Source: Flexivirga meconopsidis
Lineage (GTDB): Bacteria > Actinomycetota > Actinomycetes > Actinomycetales > Dermatophilaceae
NCBI RefSeq assembly: GCF_026162425.1
Contig: NZ_JAOBQJ010000002.1
Span: 434,001 to 498,000, forward strand
Reading direction: 5' to 3'
Length of the DNA stretch: 64,000 nt
The notes beneath the pieces are model-generated. The model was not told the origin of the DNA, searched no databases, and saw only the letters and a program-made list of their open reading frames with translations. The translations under genes were made by a program, and so were the position numbers. Below, piece after piece: positions 8,368 through 16,724 of this stretch. Position 1 is the first letter of the stretch. Each line of letters begins with the position of its first letter.

Positions 8368-9720
8368 ATGACCACACCGGCCACTGGGCAACAGTCGACC
8401 TCCCCACGCCCTGTCCTCACCCGACGCGCACTGCTCGGCGCGGGACTCGGCCTTGGAGCCGCCGCCGCACTCTCGGCGTGCGGCTCCGACGACCCCAACG
8501 ATCTGTCGTTCTGGAACTTCTACGGACCAAGCCCCACCCCGTCGACGACGAGTGACTGGTTCAAGTCCGTCACCGACGAGTGGAACCGCAACAACGACGT
8601 GAAGGTGCGCCCGCGCTTCATCGCCGGCTCGGCATACCTGAACGGCAACACCTTGCAGACCGCCTTCTCCGCGGGATCAGGCCCGGACATCTTCCTGATC
8701 AGCCCCGGAGATTTCCTGCGCTATCAGAACGGCGGGGCCCTCCTGGACCTCACTCCCTATCTGCCCGAAGGAGCCCGGGAGGACTACGTCAAGGGCGCGC
8801 TCGACACCCGCACGGTGGACGGCAAGGTCTACGCGCTGCCGATGGAGATCGAGCCACTGGTGGTCTACTACGACAAACGTGCCTTCGAGCAGGCCCATCT
8901 GGCGGAGTCCGATCTGCCACGCACCTGGGACCAGTTCCTCGACGTCGGAACGAAACTGACCAACCGCAACCGCTTCGGGGCGCTGTTCGAGACGCTTCCT
9001 GGCTACTACCAGAACTTCGTCTGGTACCCGTTCCTCTGGCAGGGCGGAGGCGGTGCAGTCGCGGACGGCAAGAGCATCTTCGACTCCGAGGCGGCTCGGG
9101 GCGCACTGGGCTTCTGGCGGGAGACCCAGCGCCGTGGCATCGCTCCCAAGGCCGCACTCGGCGGCGGTTCCGGCGACACCCCGTCCAATCTCGCGGTCGG
9201 TTACTGCGCGATGCAGCAGTCGGGCATCTGGGCGGTGGCCGACTTGAAGACCCAGGTCCCCAAGTTCGAGTACGGCATCTTCCCGCTGCCGATCCCAGAG
9301 GGCGGCAAGCAGGTCACCGACGGTGGCGGCTGGGCGTTCGCGGTCAATGCGCGCGGCAAGAACCCAGAGGCCGCAGCGCGTTTCGTCTCCTGGGCGCTGG
9401 CATCCACCGACGCCGCGGGCATCGACCGGGCGCGACGCTGGAACACCGTTGCGAAAACCAACCTGCCGCCGCGGACCAGCGTCCGCAAGGCGGCTGAGGC
9501 GAAGGGCGATTTCACCTCGGGCGTACTCAAGACCTTCGCCACCTCGATCGCACCGACCCTACGGTCGGAACCGCGATATCCGCCGGAGGTTTACAAGGCG
9601 ATCTCCGACGCGATCCAGAGCACTCAACTGAGCGGGAACGCGCCAGCCGGAGCCGCGCGCCAGGCATCAGACGTCATCGACAACTTCCTACTCACCTACC
9701 GAGGCGGGTCGATCCTGTGA
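8368..9720 (+). CDS. ABC sugar-binding protein, Tat-exported lipoprotein (second importer)
   Basis: 450 residues from ATG at 8368 with AGGGAA upstream. The twin-arginine signal LTRRALLGAGLGLGAAAALS ends in a lipobox, SACGSD. The remainder is a family 1 extracellular solute-binding protein (AFSAGSGPDIFLISPGDFLRY; GGWAFAVNARGKNPEAAARF). It is not a close duplicate of the protein encoded at 6806-8146: the sequences differ throughout, so the two importers probably take different sugars or chain lengths. First gene of a three-gene rightward operon under the same LacI operator. Confidence 0.9.
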   Translation: MTTPATGQQSTSPRPVLTRRALLGAGLGLGAAAALSACGSDDPNDLSFWNFYGPSPTPSTTSDWFKSVTDEWNRNNDVKVRPRFIAGSAYLNGNTLQTAFSAGSGPDIFLISPGDFLRYQNGGALLDLTPYLPEGAREDYVKGALDTRTVDGKVYALPMEIEPLVVYYDKRAFEQAHLAESDLPRTWDQFLDVGTKLTNRNRFGALFETLPGYYQNFVWYPFLWQGGGGAVADGKSIFDSEAARGALGFWRETQRRGIAPKAALGGGSGDTPSNLAVGYCAMQQSGIWAVADLKTQVPKFEYGIFPLPIPEGGKQVTDGGGWAFAVNARGKNPEAAARFVSWALASTDAAGIDRARRWNTVAKTNLPPRTSVRKAAEAKGDFTSGVLKTFATSIAPTLRSEPRYPPEVYKAISDAIQSTQLSGNAPAGAARQASDVIDNFLLTYRGGSIL

Positions 9721-9775
9721 CATCCCAACCCTTTTCGTATGACGTGCCGACCCGACGCACTGGGCGGGAGGCATC

Positions 9776-10717
9776 GTGGCAGCGCTGACCTCGATCACCA
9801 CGAAGGCGGCCGGCAAGCCGGCGATGTCGGCAGAGCGCCGCAAGCGGGAGACCCGCGCGGCGTGGCTGTTCCTCGCGCCGGACGCCATCGGTCTGCTCGT
9901 GTTTGTCGCCATACCAATGGTGTTCGCGCTCGCCCTGTCCCTCTTCGACGTCGACGGATTCGGCAACTACCGGTGGATCGGACTCGACAACTTCCATCGG
10001 ATGCTGTCGGACCCGATGCTCGGCCGGGCGATCGGCGTGACCGTGAAGTACGTCGTGCTCTTCGTGCCGTTGTCGTTCGCCTTCGGCCTCGGCCTGGCGT
10101 TGCTGGTGTGGAACAAATTCCCCGGCGTCGGCATGGTCCGCACTCTGCTATTCCTGCCGAATGCGTTGAGTCTGGTGGTGATCGGGCTGCTGTGGCAGTT
10201 CCTGCTGGTGGACAAACAGGGCGTCCTGACCAAGATGGGGCGACCGTTCGGCCTGGGCGACGTGTCCTTCCTCGGCGACCCGAAATGGGCGCTGCCGACC
10301 TACGTGCTGATCAGCGTGTGGTACTCGATGGGCTACCAGATGCTGCTCTTCCTCGCCGGCTTGAACGACATCGACGGCGAACACCTCGACGCGGCTCGAG
10401 TCGACGGCGCCGGCGCCTGGCAGCGCTTCCGGCATGTCATCTGGCCGCTGCTCGGACCGACCAGCTTCTTCGTGCTGATCACCTCGCTGGTCGCGTCGGT
10501 CACCGGCCTACAGGCCTTCGACCTGGTCTACGTGCTGACCAAGGGCGGACCGGACAACCAGACGTCCACCATCGTGTTCTACATCTACCAACAGGCCTTC
10601 AGCTTCGGACATTTCGGGTATGCCGCAGCAATCACCGTGATGCTGGTGCTCTTCCTGGTCATCGTCACCGCAGCGTTGTTCAAGGTCACCGGAGGAGGAC
10701 GGCTCCATGCCCGTTGA
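9776..10717 (+). CDS. Carbohydrate ABC transporter permease, MalF type (second importer)
   Basis: 313 residues from a GTG start at 9776 with GGGAGG seven bases upstream. Six hydrophobic helices beginning AAWLFLAPDAIGLLVFVAIP; EAA loop EHLDAARVDGAGAWQRFRHV near residue 203. CUT1-type permease partner of the next gene, which it overlaps by 11 nt. The 55 bases before it contain no obvious terminator, so it is co-transcribed with the binding protein. Confidence 0.9.
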   Translation: MAALTSITTKAAGKPAMSAERRKRETRAAWLFLAPDAIGLLVFVAIPMVFALALSLFDVDGFGNYRWIGLDNFHRMLSDPMLGRAIGVTVKYVVLFVPLSFAFGLGLALLVWNKFPGVGMVRTLLFLPNALSLVVIGLLWQFLLVDKQGVLTKMGRPFGLGDVSFLGDPKWALPTYVLISVWYSMGYQMLLFLAGLNDIDGEHLDAARVDGAGAWQRFRHVIWPLLGPTSFFVLITSLVASVTGLQAFDLVYVLTKGGPDNQTSTIVFYIYQQAFSFGHFGYAAAITVMLVLFLVIVTAALFKVTGGGRLHAR

Positions 10718-11591
10718 CACCACCGAATCCCGCACAACCGCACCGACCACTCCGGCACCACCGCGTCGTGCAACCCGGCGCAAGCGGCCCGCCGGTGGCC
10801 AACTGGCCCGAGCACTCGTGGCGTGGGCGATCGCCCTCCTCACCGTGTTCCCGTTGGTCTGGCTGCTGCTCACCGCGTTCAAGCCCGAGGGAGAGTCGTT
10901 CTCCGGCGGCTGGCCGTCGCACTGGACCTGGGACAACCTGAAGTTCGTCCTCACCGAGGTGCCGTTCCCGCGCTACCTGCTCAACAGCGCGATCGTCTCG
11001 GTCGTGGTCACCGTGCTTGCTCTCCTCTTCCACTCGATGGCCGCATACGCGTTGTCACGACTACGTTTTCGCGGGAGCGGACTGGTCCTCGGCGCGATGG
11101 TTTCAACGATGTTGGTGTCGCTCCCGGTGATCCTCGTGCCGTTGTTCCTGATCGCCAAGGCCCTCGGGCTGCTCGACAACTTCGCGGGGCTGATCGTGCC
11201 GATGATCTTCAACGCGTTCGGCATCTTCCTGCTGCGCCAGTATTACCTCAACTTCCCCACTGAGCTGGAGGACGCGGCACAGCTGGACGGCTGCGGCTAC
11301 CCGCGCCTGTTCTGGCACGTCGTGCTGCCACTGTCCCGGCCTGCCCTGGCGTCGCTGTCGGTGTTGTTCTTCCTGGCCAACTGGAACGCGTTCCTCTGGC
11401 CGCTCGTGATCACCTCCAACCCCGACCTCGCGGTCGTGCAAGTCGGAATGTCGAGCCTGCAGGGGCAGTACGCCTCGGCATACAACTATGTGCTCGCCGG
11501 GTCACTGATCGCGGTCATCCCGACGATCCTGGTCTTCCTGCTCGGCCAGCGCTGGCTGATCGAATCGATGAAGAGCAGCGGCCTGAAGTAG
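10707..11591 (+). CDS. Carbohydrate ABC transporter permease, MalG type (second importer)
   Basis: 294 residues from ATG at 10707, which lies inside the end of the preceding permease gene; GGAGGA is placed for this start. The N-terminal tail is Pro/Arg-rich, followed by six helices and the EAA loop TELEDAAQLDGCGYPRLFWH near residue 190; it ends WLIESMKSSGLK as MalG proteins do. Completes the second importer; no ATPase gene is nearby. Confidence 0.9.
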   Translation: MPVDTTESRTTAPTTPAPPRRATRRKRPAGGQLARALVAWAIALLTVFPLVWLLLTAFKPEGESFSGGWPSHWTWDNLKFVLTEVPFPRYLLNSAIVSVVVTVLALLFHSMAAYALSRLRFRGSGLVLGAMVSTMLVSLPVILVPLFLIAKALGLLDNFAGLIVPMIFNAFGIFLLRQYYLNFPTELEDAAQLDGCGYPRLFWHVVLPLSRPALASLSVLFFLANWNAFLWPLVITSNPDLAVVQVGMSSLQGQYASAYNYVLAGSLIAVIPTILVFLLGQRWLIESMKSSGLK

Positions 11592-11599
11592 CCAACCCC

Positions 11600-12601
11600 T
11601 CAGTCGCGCAACGAACTCCCCCGCACGACGAGCTCGGTGCGTAGTCGCCGAGTGCGAGCAGCGGGCTGCGCGTCCAGCGGCACGCCGATGCGGTCGAGCA
11701 GCAGTCGACCGGCCAAAACGCCCATCTCGTATGCCGGTTGGGCCACGACCGTGAGCGGGCGTTCGGTGAACTGCGTCCACGGTGCGTCGTCGAAGGCCAC
11801 CAAACCGACGTCGCGGCCCGGCACCAGACGCCGGTGGCGCAACTCCTCGAGCACGCCGAGTGCCATCTCCGAGTTGGCGACGAAGAACGAGTCCGGCGGA
11901 TAGCGCCCGTCCAACAGGTCGGCTGCGGCGAGTCCCGCACGGTCTGCGCGGTAATCGGCATACCGCACAAGGTTTTTCGGCGAGCGGCGACTGTGCGCGG
12001 CCATCGCTCGCCGATAGCCGGTGAGCCGCTGCACGGCGGTGCCGGCCGACTCCGGCCCGGTGATGCACGCCGGCCGACGCCAGCCCTGCTGCAAAAGGTG
12101 TGTGGTCGCCTCCTCGGCACCGGCGGCCGATCGCACCAGCACCGAGTCGACGGGCTCGCGCAGCGGGCGGTCGATTGCCACCACCGGGACACCGAGGCGT
12201 TGCAAGTGGGAGATGTCGCTGCTGACCTCGTTGGGCGACAACACCACCCCGCTGACCTGCTCGCGCACGGCGACGTCGAGGTAGCGCGCCTCCTTGGCCG
12301 GGTCCTCGTCGGAGTTGCAGAGCACCACCGAGTAGCCCTGCTCCTGCGCGACATCCTCAAGGCCCCGAGCGACGGCGGTGAAGAACGGGTTGGCGATGTC
12401 GGAGATGATCAGCGCCCAGACGTCGGTGCGCTGCAGTCGCAGGCTGCGGGCCACCCCGTTGCGCCGGTACCCGAGTTCGGCTGCGGCGACCCGCACCCGC
12501 TCGGCGAGTTCGGTGTCGACGGTCGCCTGGTTGTTGAGCGCGCGAGAGACCGTGGCCACCGACACCCCCGCCGTCGCTGCGACGTCCTTGATGGTGACGA
12601 T
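11600..12601 (-). CDS. LacI-family transcriptional repressor (apparent ATC start)
   Basis: A LacI/GalR regulator of about 333 residues: HTH VTIKDVAATAGVSVATVSRA with the hinge region after GVARSLRLQ, then a periplasmic-binding-protein-like sensor (VVLCNSDEDPAKEARYL; DVGLVAFDDAPWTQF). The full HTH requires initiation at ATC (12601-12599), placed six bases after GGAGGA (12613-12608). There is an in-frame stop just upstream and no ATG, GTG or TTG before helix 1. The first conventional start, GTG at 12565, would remove helix 1. It sits beside the two sugar operons that carry LacI operators and has a similar site in its own leader, so it is the likely local repressor. Confidence 0.88.
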   Translation of the reverse strand: MVTIKDVAATAGVSVATVSRALNNQATVDTELAERVRVAAAELGYRRNGVARSLRLQRTDVWALIISDIANPFFTAVARGLEDVAQEQGYSVVLCNSDEDPAKEARYLDVAVREQVSGVVLSPNEVSSDISHLQRLGVPVVAIDRPLREPVDSVLVRSAAGAEEATTHLLQQGWRRPACITGPESAGTAVQRLTGYRRAMAAHSRRSPKNLVRYADYRADRAGLAAADLLDGRYPPDSFFVANSEMALGVLEELRHRRLVPGRDVGLVAFDDAPWTQFTERPLTVVAQPAYEMGVLAGRLLLDRIGVPLDAQPAARTRRLRTELVVRGSSLRD

Positions 12602-12685
12602 GGCGCTTCCTCCTCACGGGTCCGGATCGACGGCGGCTGCACGACGCGCCCAGCCGCTCGGTTCGACGGCCCGACCTTACCCGTC

Positions 12686-12700
12686 GGCAAACGTTTTCCG
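12686..12700 (-). promoter_or_regulatory. LacI-type operator upstream of the repressor gene
   Basis: GGCAAACGTTTTCCG is a CG-centred near-palindrome (core CAAACGTTTTC) about 85 bases upstream of the repressor start. It resembles the operators at 8176 and 8291 but is not identical, which suggests autoregulation by the same LacI protein with a different affinity. The other bases of 12602-12800 hold no gene I can support. Confidence 0.5.
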
Positions 12701-12800
12701 CGCGCCGTGCCGTGCGATGGGCGGCGGCGCCGGCGCACGCTTCCCGACGAGTGCCGGCACCGGCGATCGACGGGACCCGTCTGTCACCCTGACGACGAAA

Positions 12801-12838
12801 CCGACCGCTGACGGCGAGATCTCGCCGTCAGCGGTCGG
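12801..12838 (-). terminator. Perfect 38-bp palindrome, probable terminator of the island operon
   Basis: Bases 12801-12838 read the same on both strands, with 19-bp arms centred on GAGATCTC and no mismatch or loop. It lies 49 bases beyond the stop of the leftward zinc-ribbon gene, where a terminator is expected, but lacks a T-tract. It also falls at the left edge of the foreign island, so a role as an end sequence is possible. Confidence 0.5.
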
Positions 12839-12886
12839 AGGGACCGTCAGCCTCGCTTAAGGATGCGCGATACTGGTAGGGGTGCG

Positions 12887-15151
12887 CTATTCGAACCAGG
12901 CAGGGTTCCCTGCAGCGGTGGCTGAGTTCCCATCCCTGCGCAGGGAGATGTACTCGGTCCACTGGTGCTCGACCAGCTCCGCCCATTGGGCGGCTGTGCT
13001 GTGCGCGAGGCCCAGGTAGTCAGCCAGGACGGGGACCGGAAGCTCCTTGGCAAGGTGCGCCAGGGCGGCGTTCCTCGATGGCCGCACTCCAAGATCCAGG
13101 CGCTGCTTGATTCGCACGGCCAGGCTGTTCGGGTCGACGTGGCGGCCAGGGTTCTTCCCTGGGAAAAGCCATCTGGTGTTGGTCAGTTCGGCCGCTTGCC
13201 GCTGTTGCAGAACGAGATCCGCCAAGGCTTCCGGAAGCTGGATCGGCGTCCTACCGACGAGAAGCTCAACGTGGTCTCCACGGCGGACGATCTGCTCGAT
13301 CCTTATGGTGACTAACGCGGTTGGACCGAGGGCGAAGAGAAGCAGGAGGGCGCCAGCCACACGGAGGTTCAACGGCAGCGTGACGTCGACCGTACACCTG
13401 CGGAGAGTGGCCCAGCGCTGGTCTGTGGAGAGGAACTCTGACGGCCGGCGGTGGCGTCGCAAGGGCACGAGCAGTCCGCCGACCAAGCCTTGGCGGCGAG
13501 CCCAACGGACGAAGTCACGGATCTCGGCCCGAGCTGGTGGTCCGGTGGCGAGCCAGCGATCGAACGTTTCCTGTGACAGGTTGCTAAGTTGGTCGCCCTC
13601 GGATTCGAGCCAGGACATGAGCCTCGTCGCGAGCAGCAGTCGTTGGCGTGCGTGTTGACGAGTAGCCGGGCGGTGAGGTCGCCGATTCGCTCGTCGCAGG
13701 ACGTGCCAGACCGCGTATCGGCGCACGATCATCTGGTTCTGGGGTTGCAGGCTGCGGAGTCGATGCGCAAGCCACGCGATGGTGTCGTCGAGCTCTGAGT
13801 TCCGAGGTGGCAGAACCTCGGTGAAGACGAGAAGGGCGCGCAGGAATCCAGCCGCTGGGCGGTTGGTTTCATCGTCAAGCGCCTCGTGAGTGAGGGTGTC
13901 GCCTGCGGTGAGTCGGCGAAGGATCGCTGCGGATCGACTGCGCGTCCACCCGATAGCTGTCATGGGCCGGCTCTCGACGTCGAAATAGTCCAGCAAGGGC
14001 GTGAGCATCTCGAGGACCTCGCCATCGCGCGAGACGACCTCGAGTATCTCCTCCTGAGCAGTGCACCTTGGGCACCGTCCTCGCGAGTAGGGGGCTGCCA
14101 GAACTCCGCACGCGTGACACGTCCACGGATGCGGTTGACCACAACAGGCGGCACAAACGAGTTGGTCATCGTCCGAGGCGCCGACCAGTGGCCTGTTCTC
14201 GCCGCACTGTGGACACCGTTGAGGCTTTGTCCGGATCCGCTGGTAGCACGCGTTGCAGACCGGACCGAGCGGAAGCTGGGCCCAGACCGGCGAATTCCGG
14301 GCACATACCGCACAAGTTCGCCGCGGACGATTGCGCACGTAGCACGGGTAACAGAGATGAGAACCGTTGACACGTCTGACCTTTGGCGAGGTGGGTTCTC
14401 CACAGTCCCGGCAAGCGACAGGGTCCGGATCCCAGCACCTGTCGCACAGCCGCTCCCCCGTTGGTCCTCTCCTCGGGACCTGTGAGTGCTCGCGACCGCA
14501 CTGAGAGCACGCCTGCTTGTGGTGGCGCTTGTAGCAGGCCCAACACAAGCTGCCGCCCTCAACGGCGAGGCTCCTCACGGTATGCGTGCGCCCACAGCCC
14601 GCGCAGACGAACGCATCGCGAGGCCTACAGGTCTGACACAGCGGGGCTCCCTCGGCGGTCCTCGTCGCCACGGGAAGGACCCGCCCGCATCCGGAGCACT
14701 CGTGACGACGCTCGGGGTCGTGATGGATACAGCCAGAACAGACCAGCCCAAGGACCGAGTGGCGTCCGCCGACCGGCCGTGTGCGACCACAGCGTCCGCA
14801 GGGCACGGTTCGCCGTGAGAGGTAACAAGTACCGCAGATGCGATTGCCGTCGGAGCCCCAACGGTTCAGGCGAACTTGTCGGCCGCAGTCCGAGCACTTG
14901 CCCGGTACGACGAGATCGGGGTACGGGTCGGCGAGGGCGTTTAGGAGATCAAGGCGGCTCGCCGGACCGTCCGAGCGACCGGAAACCAGCGCGTCCGGGT
15001 TGATTTCCAAGTACTGGAGCAGGGCGACCTGAGACTTTGGGTAGAGGTTGAGGGAAGCGATGATCCCGGCCACGGTGTCGCGAACGTTGGGTTCTCCCAG
15101 CAGGTCGCTAACCGCATCGACCAACCGGGAGTCGGTCGGCCATGTGGGCAC
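12887..15151 (-). CDS. Nine-zinc-ribbon protein with degenerate tyrosine-recombinase-like C-terminus
   Basis: 754 residues from GTG at 15151, one base after the stop of the HTH gene. After about 65 residues come nine consecutive four-Cys units of roughly 30-35 residues (CSDC..CGTC, CGRC..CSGC, CSGC..CQTC, CAGC..CWAC, CSQC..CDRC, CRDC..CYPC, CAVC..CNAC, CPQC..CAAC, CHAC..CPRC), each able to hold one zinc. The C-terminal half looks like a core-binding plus catalytic tyrosine recombinase fold, but the box I Arg is replaced (LLLFALGPTALVTIR) and the HxxR and Tyr positions are not convincing (PSRNAALAHL; LGLAHSTAAQW). It is probably a DNA-binding accessory to the neighbouring active integrase. I do not recognise a characterised homologue. 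Confidence 0.75.
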   Translation of the reverse strand: MPTWPTDSRLVDAVSDLLGEPNVRDTVAGIIASLNLYPKSQVALLQYLEINPDALVSGRSDGPASRLDLLNALADPYPDLVVPGKCSDCGRQVRLNRWGSDGNRICGTCYLSRRTVPCGRCGRTRPVGGRHSVLGLVCSGCIHHDPERRHECSGCGRVLPVATRTAEGAPLCQTCRPRDAFVCAGCGRTHTVRSLAVEGGSLCWACYKRHHKQACSQCGREHSQVPRRGPTGERLCDRCWDPDPVACRDCGEPTSPKVRRVNGSHLCYPCYVRNRPRRTCAVCARNSPVWAQLPLGPVCNACYQRIRTKPQRCPQCGENRPLVGASDDDQLVCAACCGQPHPWTCHACGVLAAPYSRGRCPRCTAQEEILEVVSRDGEVLEMLTPLLDYFDVESRPMTAIGWTRSRSAAILRRLTAGDTLTHEALDDETNRPAAGFLRALLVFTEVLPPRNSELDDTIAWLAHRLRSLQPQNQMIVRRYAVWHVLRRANRRPHRPATRQHARQRLLLATRLMSWLESEGDQLSNLSQETFDRWLATGPPARAEIRDFVRWARRQGLVGGLLVPLRRHRRPSEFLSTDQRWATLRRCTVDVTLPLNLRVAGALLLLFALGPTALVTIRIEQIVRRGDHVELLVGRTPIQLPEALADLVLQQRQAAELTNTRWLFPGKNPGRHVDPNSLAVRIKQRLDLGVRPSRNAALAHLAKELPVPVLADYLGLAHSTAAQWAELVEHQWTEYISLRRDGNSATAAGNPAWFE

Positions 15152-15152
15152 C

Positions 15153-15476
15153 TCAGAGTCCCTTGGGCCGCCGAATGGTCGAGCGCCGAACGGGGGGTCT
15201 CTCTTGAGCCGCAGTTGTGCCGGTCTTGGCAACCGCACGGTTCACCACCGAGACGCTGATCAGGTCTCCGGGCCCGCATGTCAGGATGTCGCATAGAGCA
15301 GCGAGCGTGTCCATGGAGAGCCTTTGTGGTGGCTGGGTCACCAACCGGTACACCTGCTCTCGGGACAGGTGGATTCCCCGCTCTTCGAGGTGTGGCAACA
15401 GGTCGCTCGTTTGGAACATACCCTGCGTCGCCATGAGCTGGCGCAGGTGCCAGTCGTAGCCCATCTTACGGATCAC
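15153..15476 (-). CDS. Small Cro/CI-type HTH protein of the recombinase module
   Basis: 107 residues from GTG at 15476. That GTG overlaps the integrase stop (GTGA) and has GGAGGA six bases upstream, which decides the start over the ATG at 15491. The sequence WHLRQLMATQGMFQTSDLLP then LSREQVYRLVTQ and LSMDTLAALCDILTCGPGDL is the HTH_26/XRE pattern; the tail is basic. It is translationally coupled to the integrase and followed one base later by the zinc-ribbon gene. Likely an operon repressor or excision-direction factor; which one cannot be told from sequence. Confidence 0.8.
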   Translation of the reverse strand: MIRKMGYDWHLRQLMATQGMFQTSDLLPHLEERGIHLSREQVYRLVTQPPQRLSMDTLAALCDILTCGPGDLISVSVVNRAVAKTGTTAAQERPPVRRSTIRRPKGL

Positions 15477-16561
15477 GATTGATCCTCCCATCGGTGTCGG
15501 TCGCGGTCGAGGACGCGCTGAAGGAGGCGATGCCGGTAGTCGTCTGAGACGCCGGCGTACACGGCTGTGGTGGAGGCGTACTGGTGCCCGACCTGATCTT
15601 GAACGAAGCGTTCCGGGTAGTCGAACTCGATCAGGTGGGTCACGTAGGAATGGCGAAGCGAGTGCAGGTCGAGCTCTTCCGGTAGGCCTGCCTCCTGCCG
15701 GGCATCATTGAACGCTCGATTGATCGACCTCAGTGACAGGCGCCCGGCACGCTCAGACAGGAACAATGCGGGGTGACCAACCGGACCAAAGGCTGGCCGT
15801 AGGTCCTCCATCCACTGCTTCAGTGGGTCGATGACCCAGTCCATCTCCGGCACCAGCAAGACGGATCGCCGTTTTGGTGGACCGCCACGCGAGCTCTTTC
15901 CCCACCTGACGAACAGGCAGCCCGCGTTGCCGTAGTCAGGCACCTTTGGGTTGCCGTGAAGGTCGGCGATGTCCAGCCCCCAAAGTTCACGACGCCGCAG
16001 CCCGAACGCGTAGACCACTTTGAGCACGATGGCGTCACGTTGAGCAGCAATCGCACCCTTCCGGCCCCGACCTCGGATGCTCTCGACGAGACCGTCGGCG
16101 GCGTCGAAGAGCCTCTGGACCTCGTCATAGGTCAAAGGACGCCGTCCAGGGTCGCCTTCGTACGGCGTGGTGTGGTGGTAGCTGTTCCACTCGGTCACGA
16201 CCTGGCTCGGCGCAGACCCGAACTGCTCCGTGCACTTGCTGACCCATTCGTAGTCGGAGCTCGTGAGGTATTCGAGGAAGATCCTCAATGCCGCTTGGTA
16301 GCCCCTGATCGTCGTCGGTCGAGCCCCGGCCAGACTCGTGACGAACGCCTCGAACTCGGTGGGCGTCCACTGCCAGGGGTACTGGTTCGAGTACTCGGTG
16401 AAGCGCCTCACCACCGCCAGTCTCCCCTCGATCGTCGAAGCCTTCAGCTGCCGCGACCGCTGCTGCGCTACCCAGCCATCCTGCATGGCCGCGAAGGTGG
16501 TCCGCTCAGGGTCTGAGGCAGTGCCAGCGCCCTGAAAGCGCCCAGTAACGAGGTTGGTCAT
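15473..16561 (-). CDS. Tyrosine recombinase / integrase
   Basis: 362 residues from ATG at 16561. N-terminal SAM-like core-binding domain (about residues 20-110: QQRSRQLKASTIEGRLAVVR; FVTSLAGARPTTIRGYQAAL) and catalytic domain with the full set: Arg in AFGLRRRELWGLDI, Lys region GPPKRRSVLL, HSLRHSYVTHL, His of VGHQYASTT and the nucleophile Tyr in TTAVYAGV. It should therefore be active in strand exchange and may mobilise the island. Its start is preceded by nested inverted repeats at 16560-16588. First gene of the three-gene module; the AG-rich leader gives no strong ribosome site. Confidence 0.92.
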   Translation of the reverse strand: MTNLVTGRFQGAGTASDPERTTFAAMQDGWVAQQRSRQLKASTIEGRLAVVRRFTEYSNQYPWQWTPTEFEAFVTSLAGARPTTIRGYQAALRIFLEYLTSSDYEWVSKCTEQFGSAPSQVVTEWNSYHHTTPYEGDPGRRPLTYDEVQRLFDAADGLVESIRGRGRKGAIAAQRDAIVLKVVYAFGLRRRELWGLDIADLHGNPKVPDYGNAGCLFVRWGKSSRGGPPKRRSVLLVPEMDWVIDPLKQWMEDLRPAFGPVGHPALFLSERAGRLSLRSINRAFNDARQEAGLPEELDLHSLRHSYVTHLIEFDYPERFVQDQVGHQYASTTAVYAGVSDDYRHRLLQRVLDRDRHRWEDQS

Positions 16562-16588
16562 TGTTGCATCCTATACAACAATGATGCA
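16560..16588. promoter_or_regulatory. Nested inverted repeats at the integrase start (operator or core site)
   Basis: ATTGTTG (16560-16566) pairs with CAACAAT (16576-16582), and TGCATC (16565-16570) pairs with GATGCA (16583-16588). The AT-rich element covers the integrase start codon and its -10 region, so it could be an operator for the HTH protein or a recombinase core-type site. Nothing else is evident in the 163 bases between integrase and cyclase genes. Confidence 0.45.
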
Positions 16589-16724
16589 TGACCGCACGGC
16601 CGATCCCGCGCCAGTCACAACGGCGCCCAGCGGGCCACCAGACTTCCCGGAAGCGCAGACCCGGCCTGGCATAGCCCCGCAACGATTCCCTGAACGGCTG
16701 CGCCACCGAGGCGCATCCGGAGCC

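Noticed and set aside
8368-11591. Recent duplication of the leftward ABC importer
   Set aside because: Gene order matches but the proteins differ throughout, so the two importers are distinct.
12880-12920. GGTTCGAAT near the left island edge as a tRNA 3' end / attachment site
   Set aside because: The rest of the T-arm and acceptor stem does not fold and no CCA or anticodon arm is present; it lies at the end of the zinc-ribbon coding sequence.
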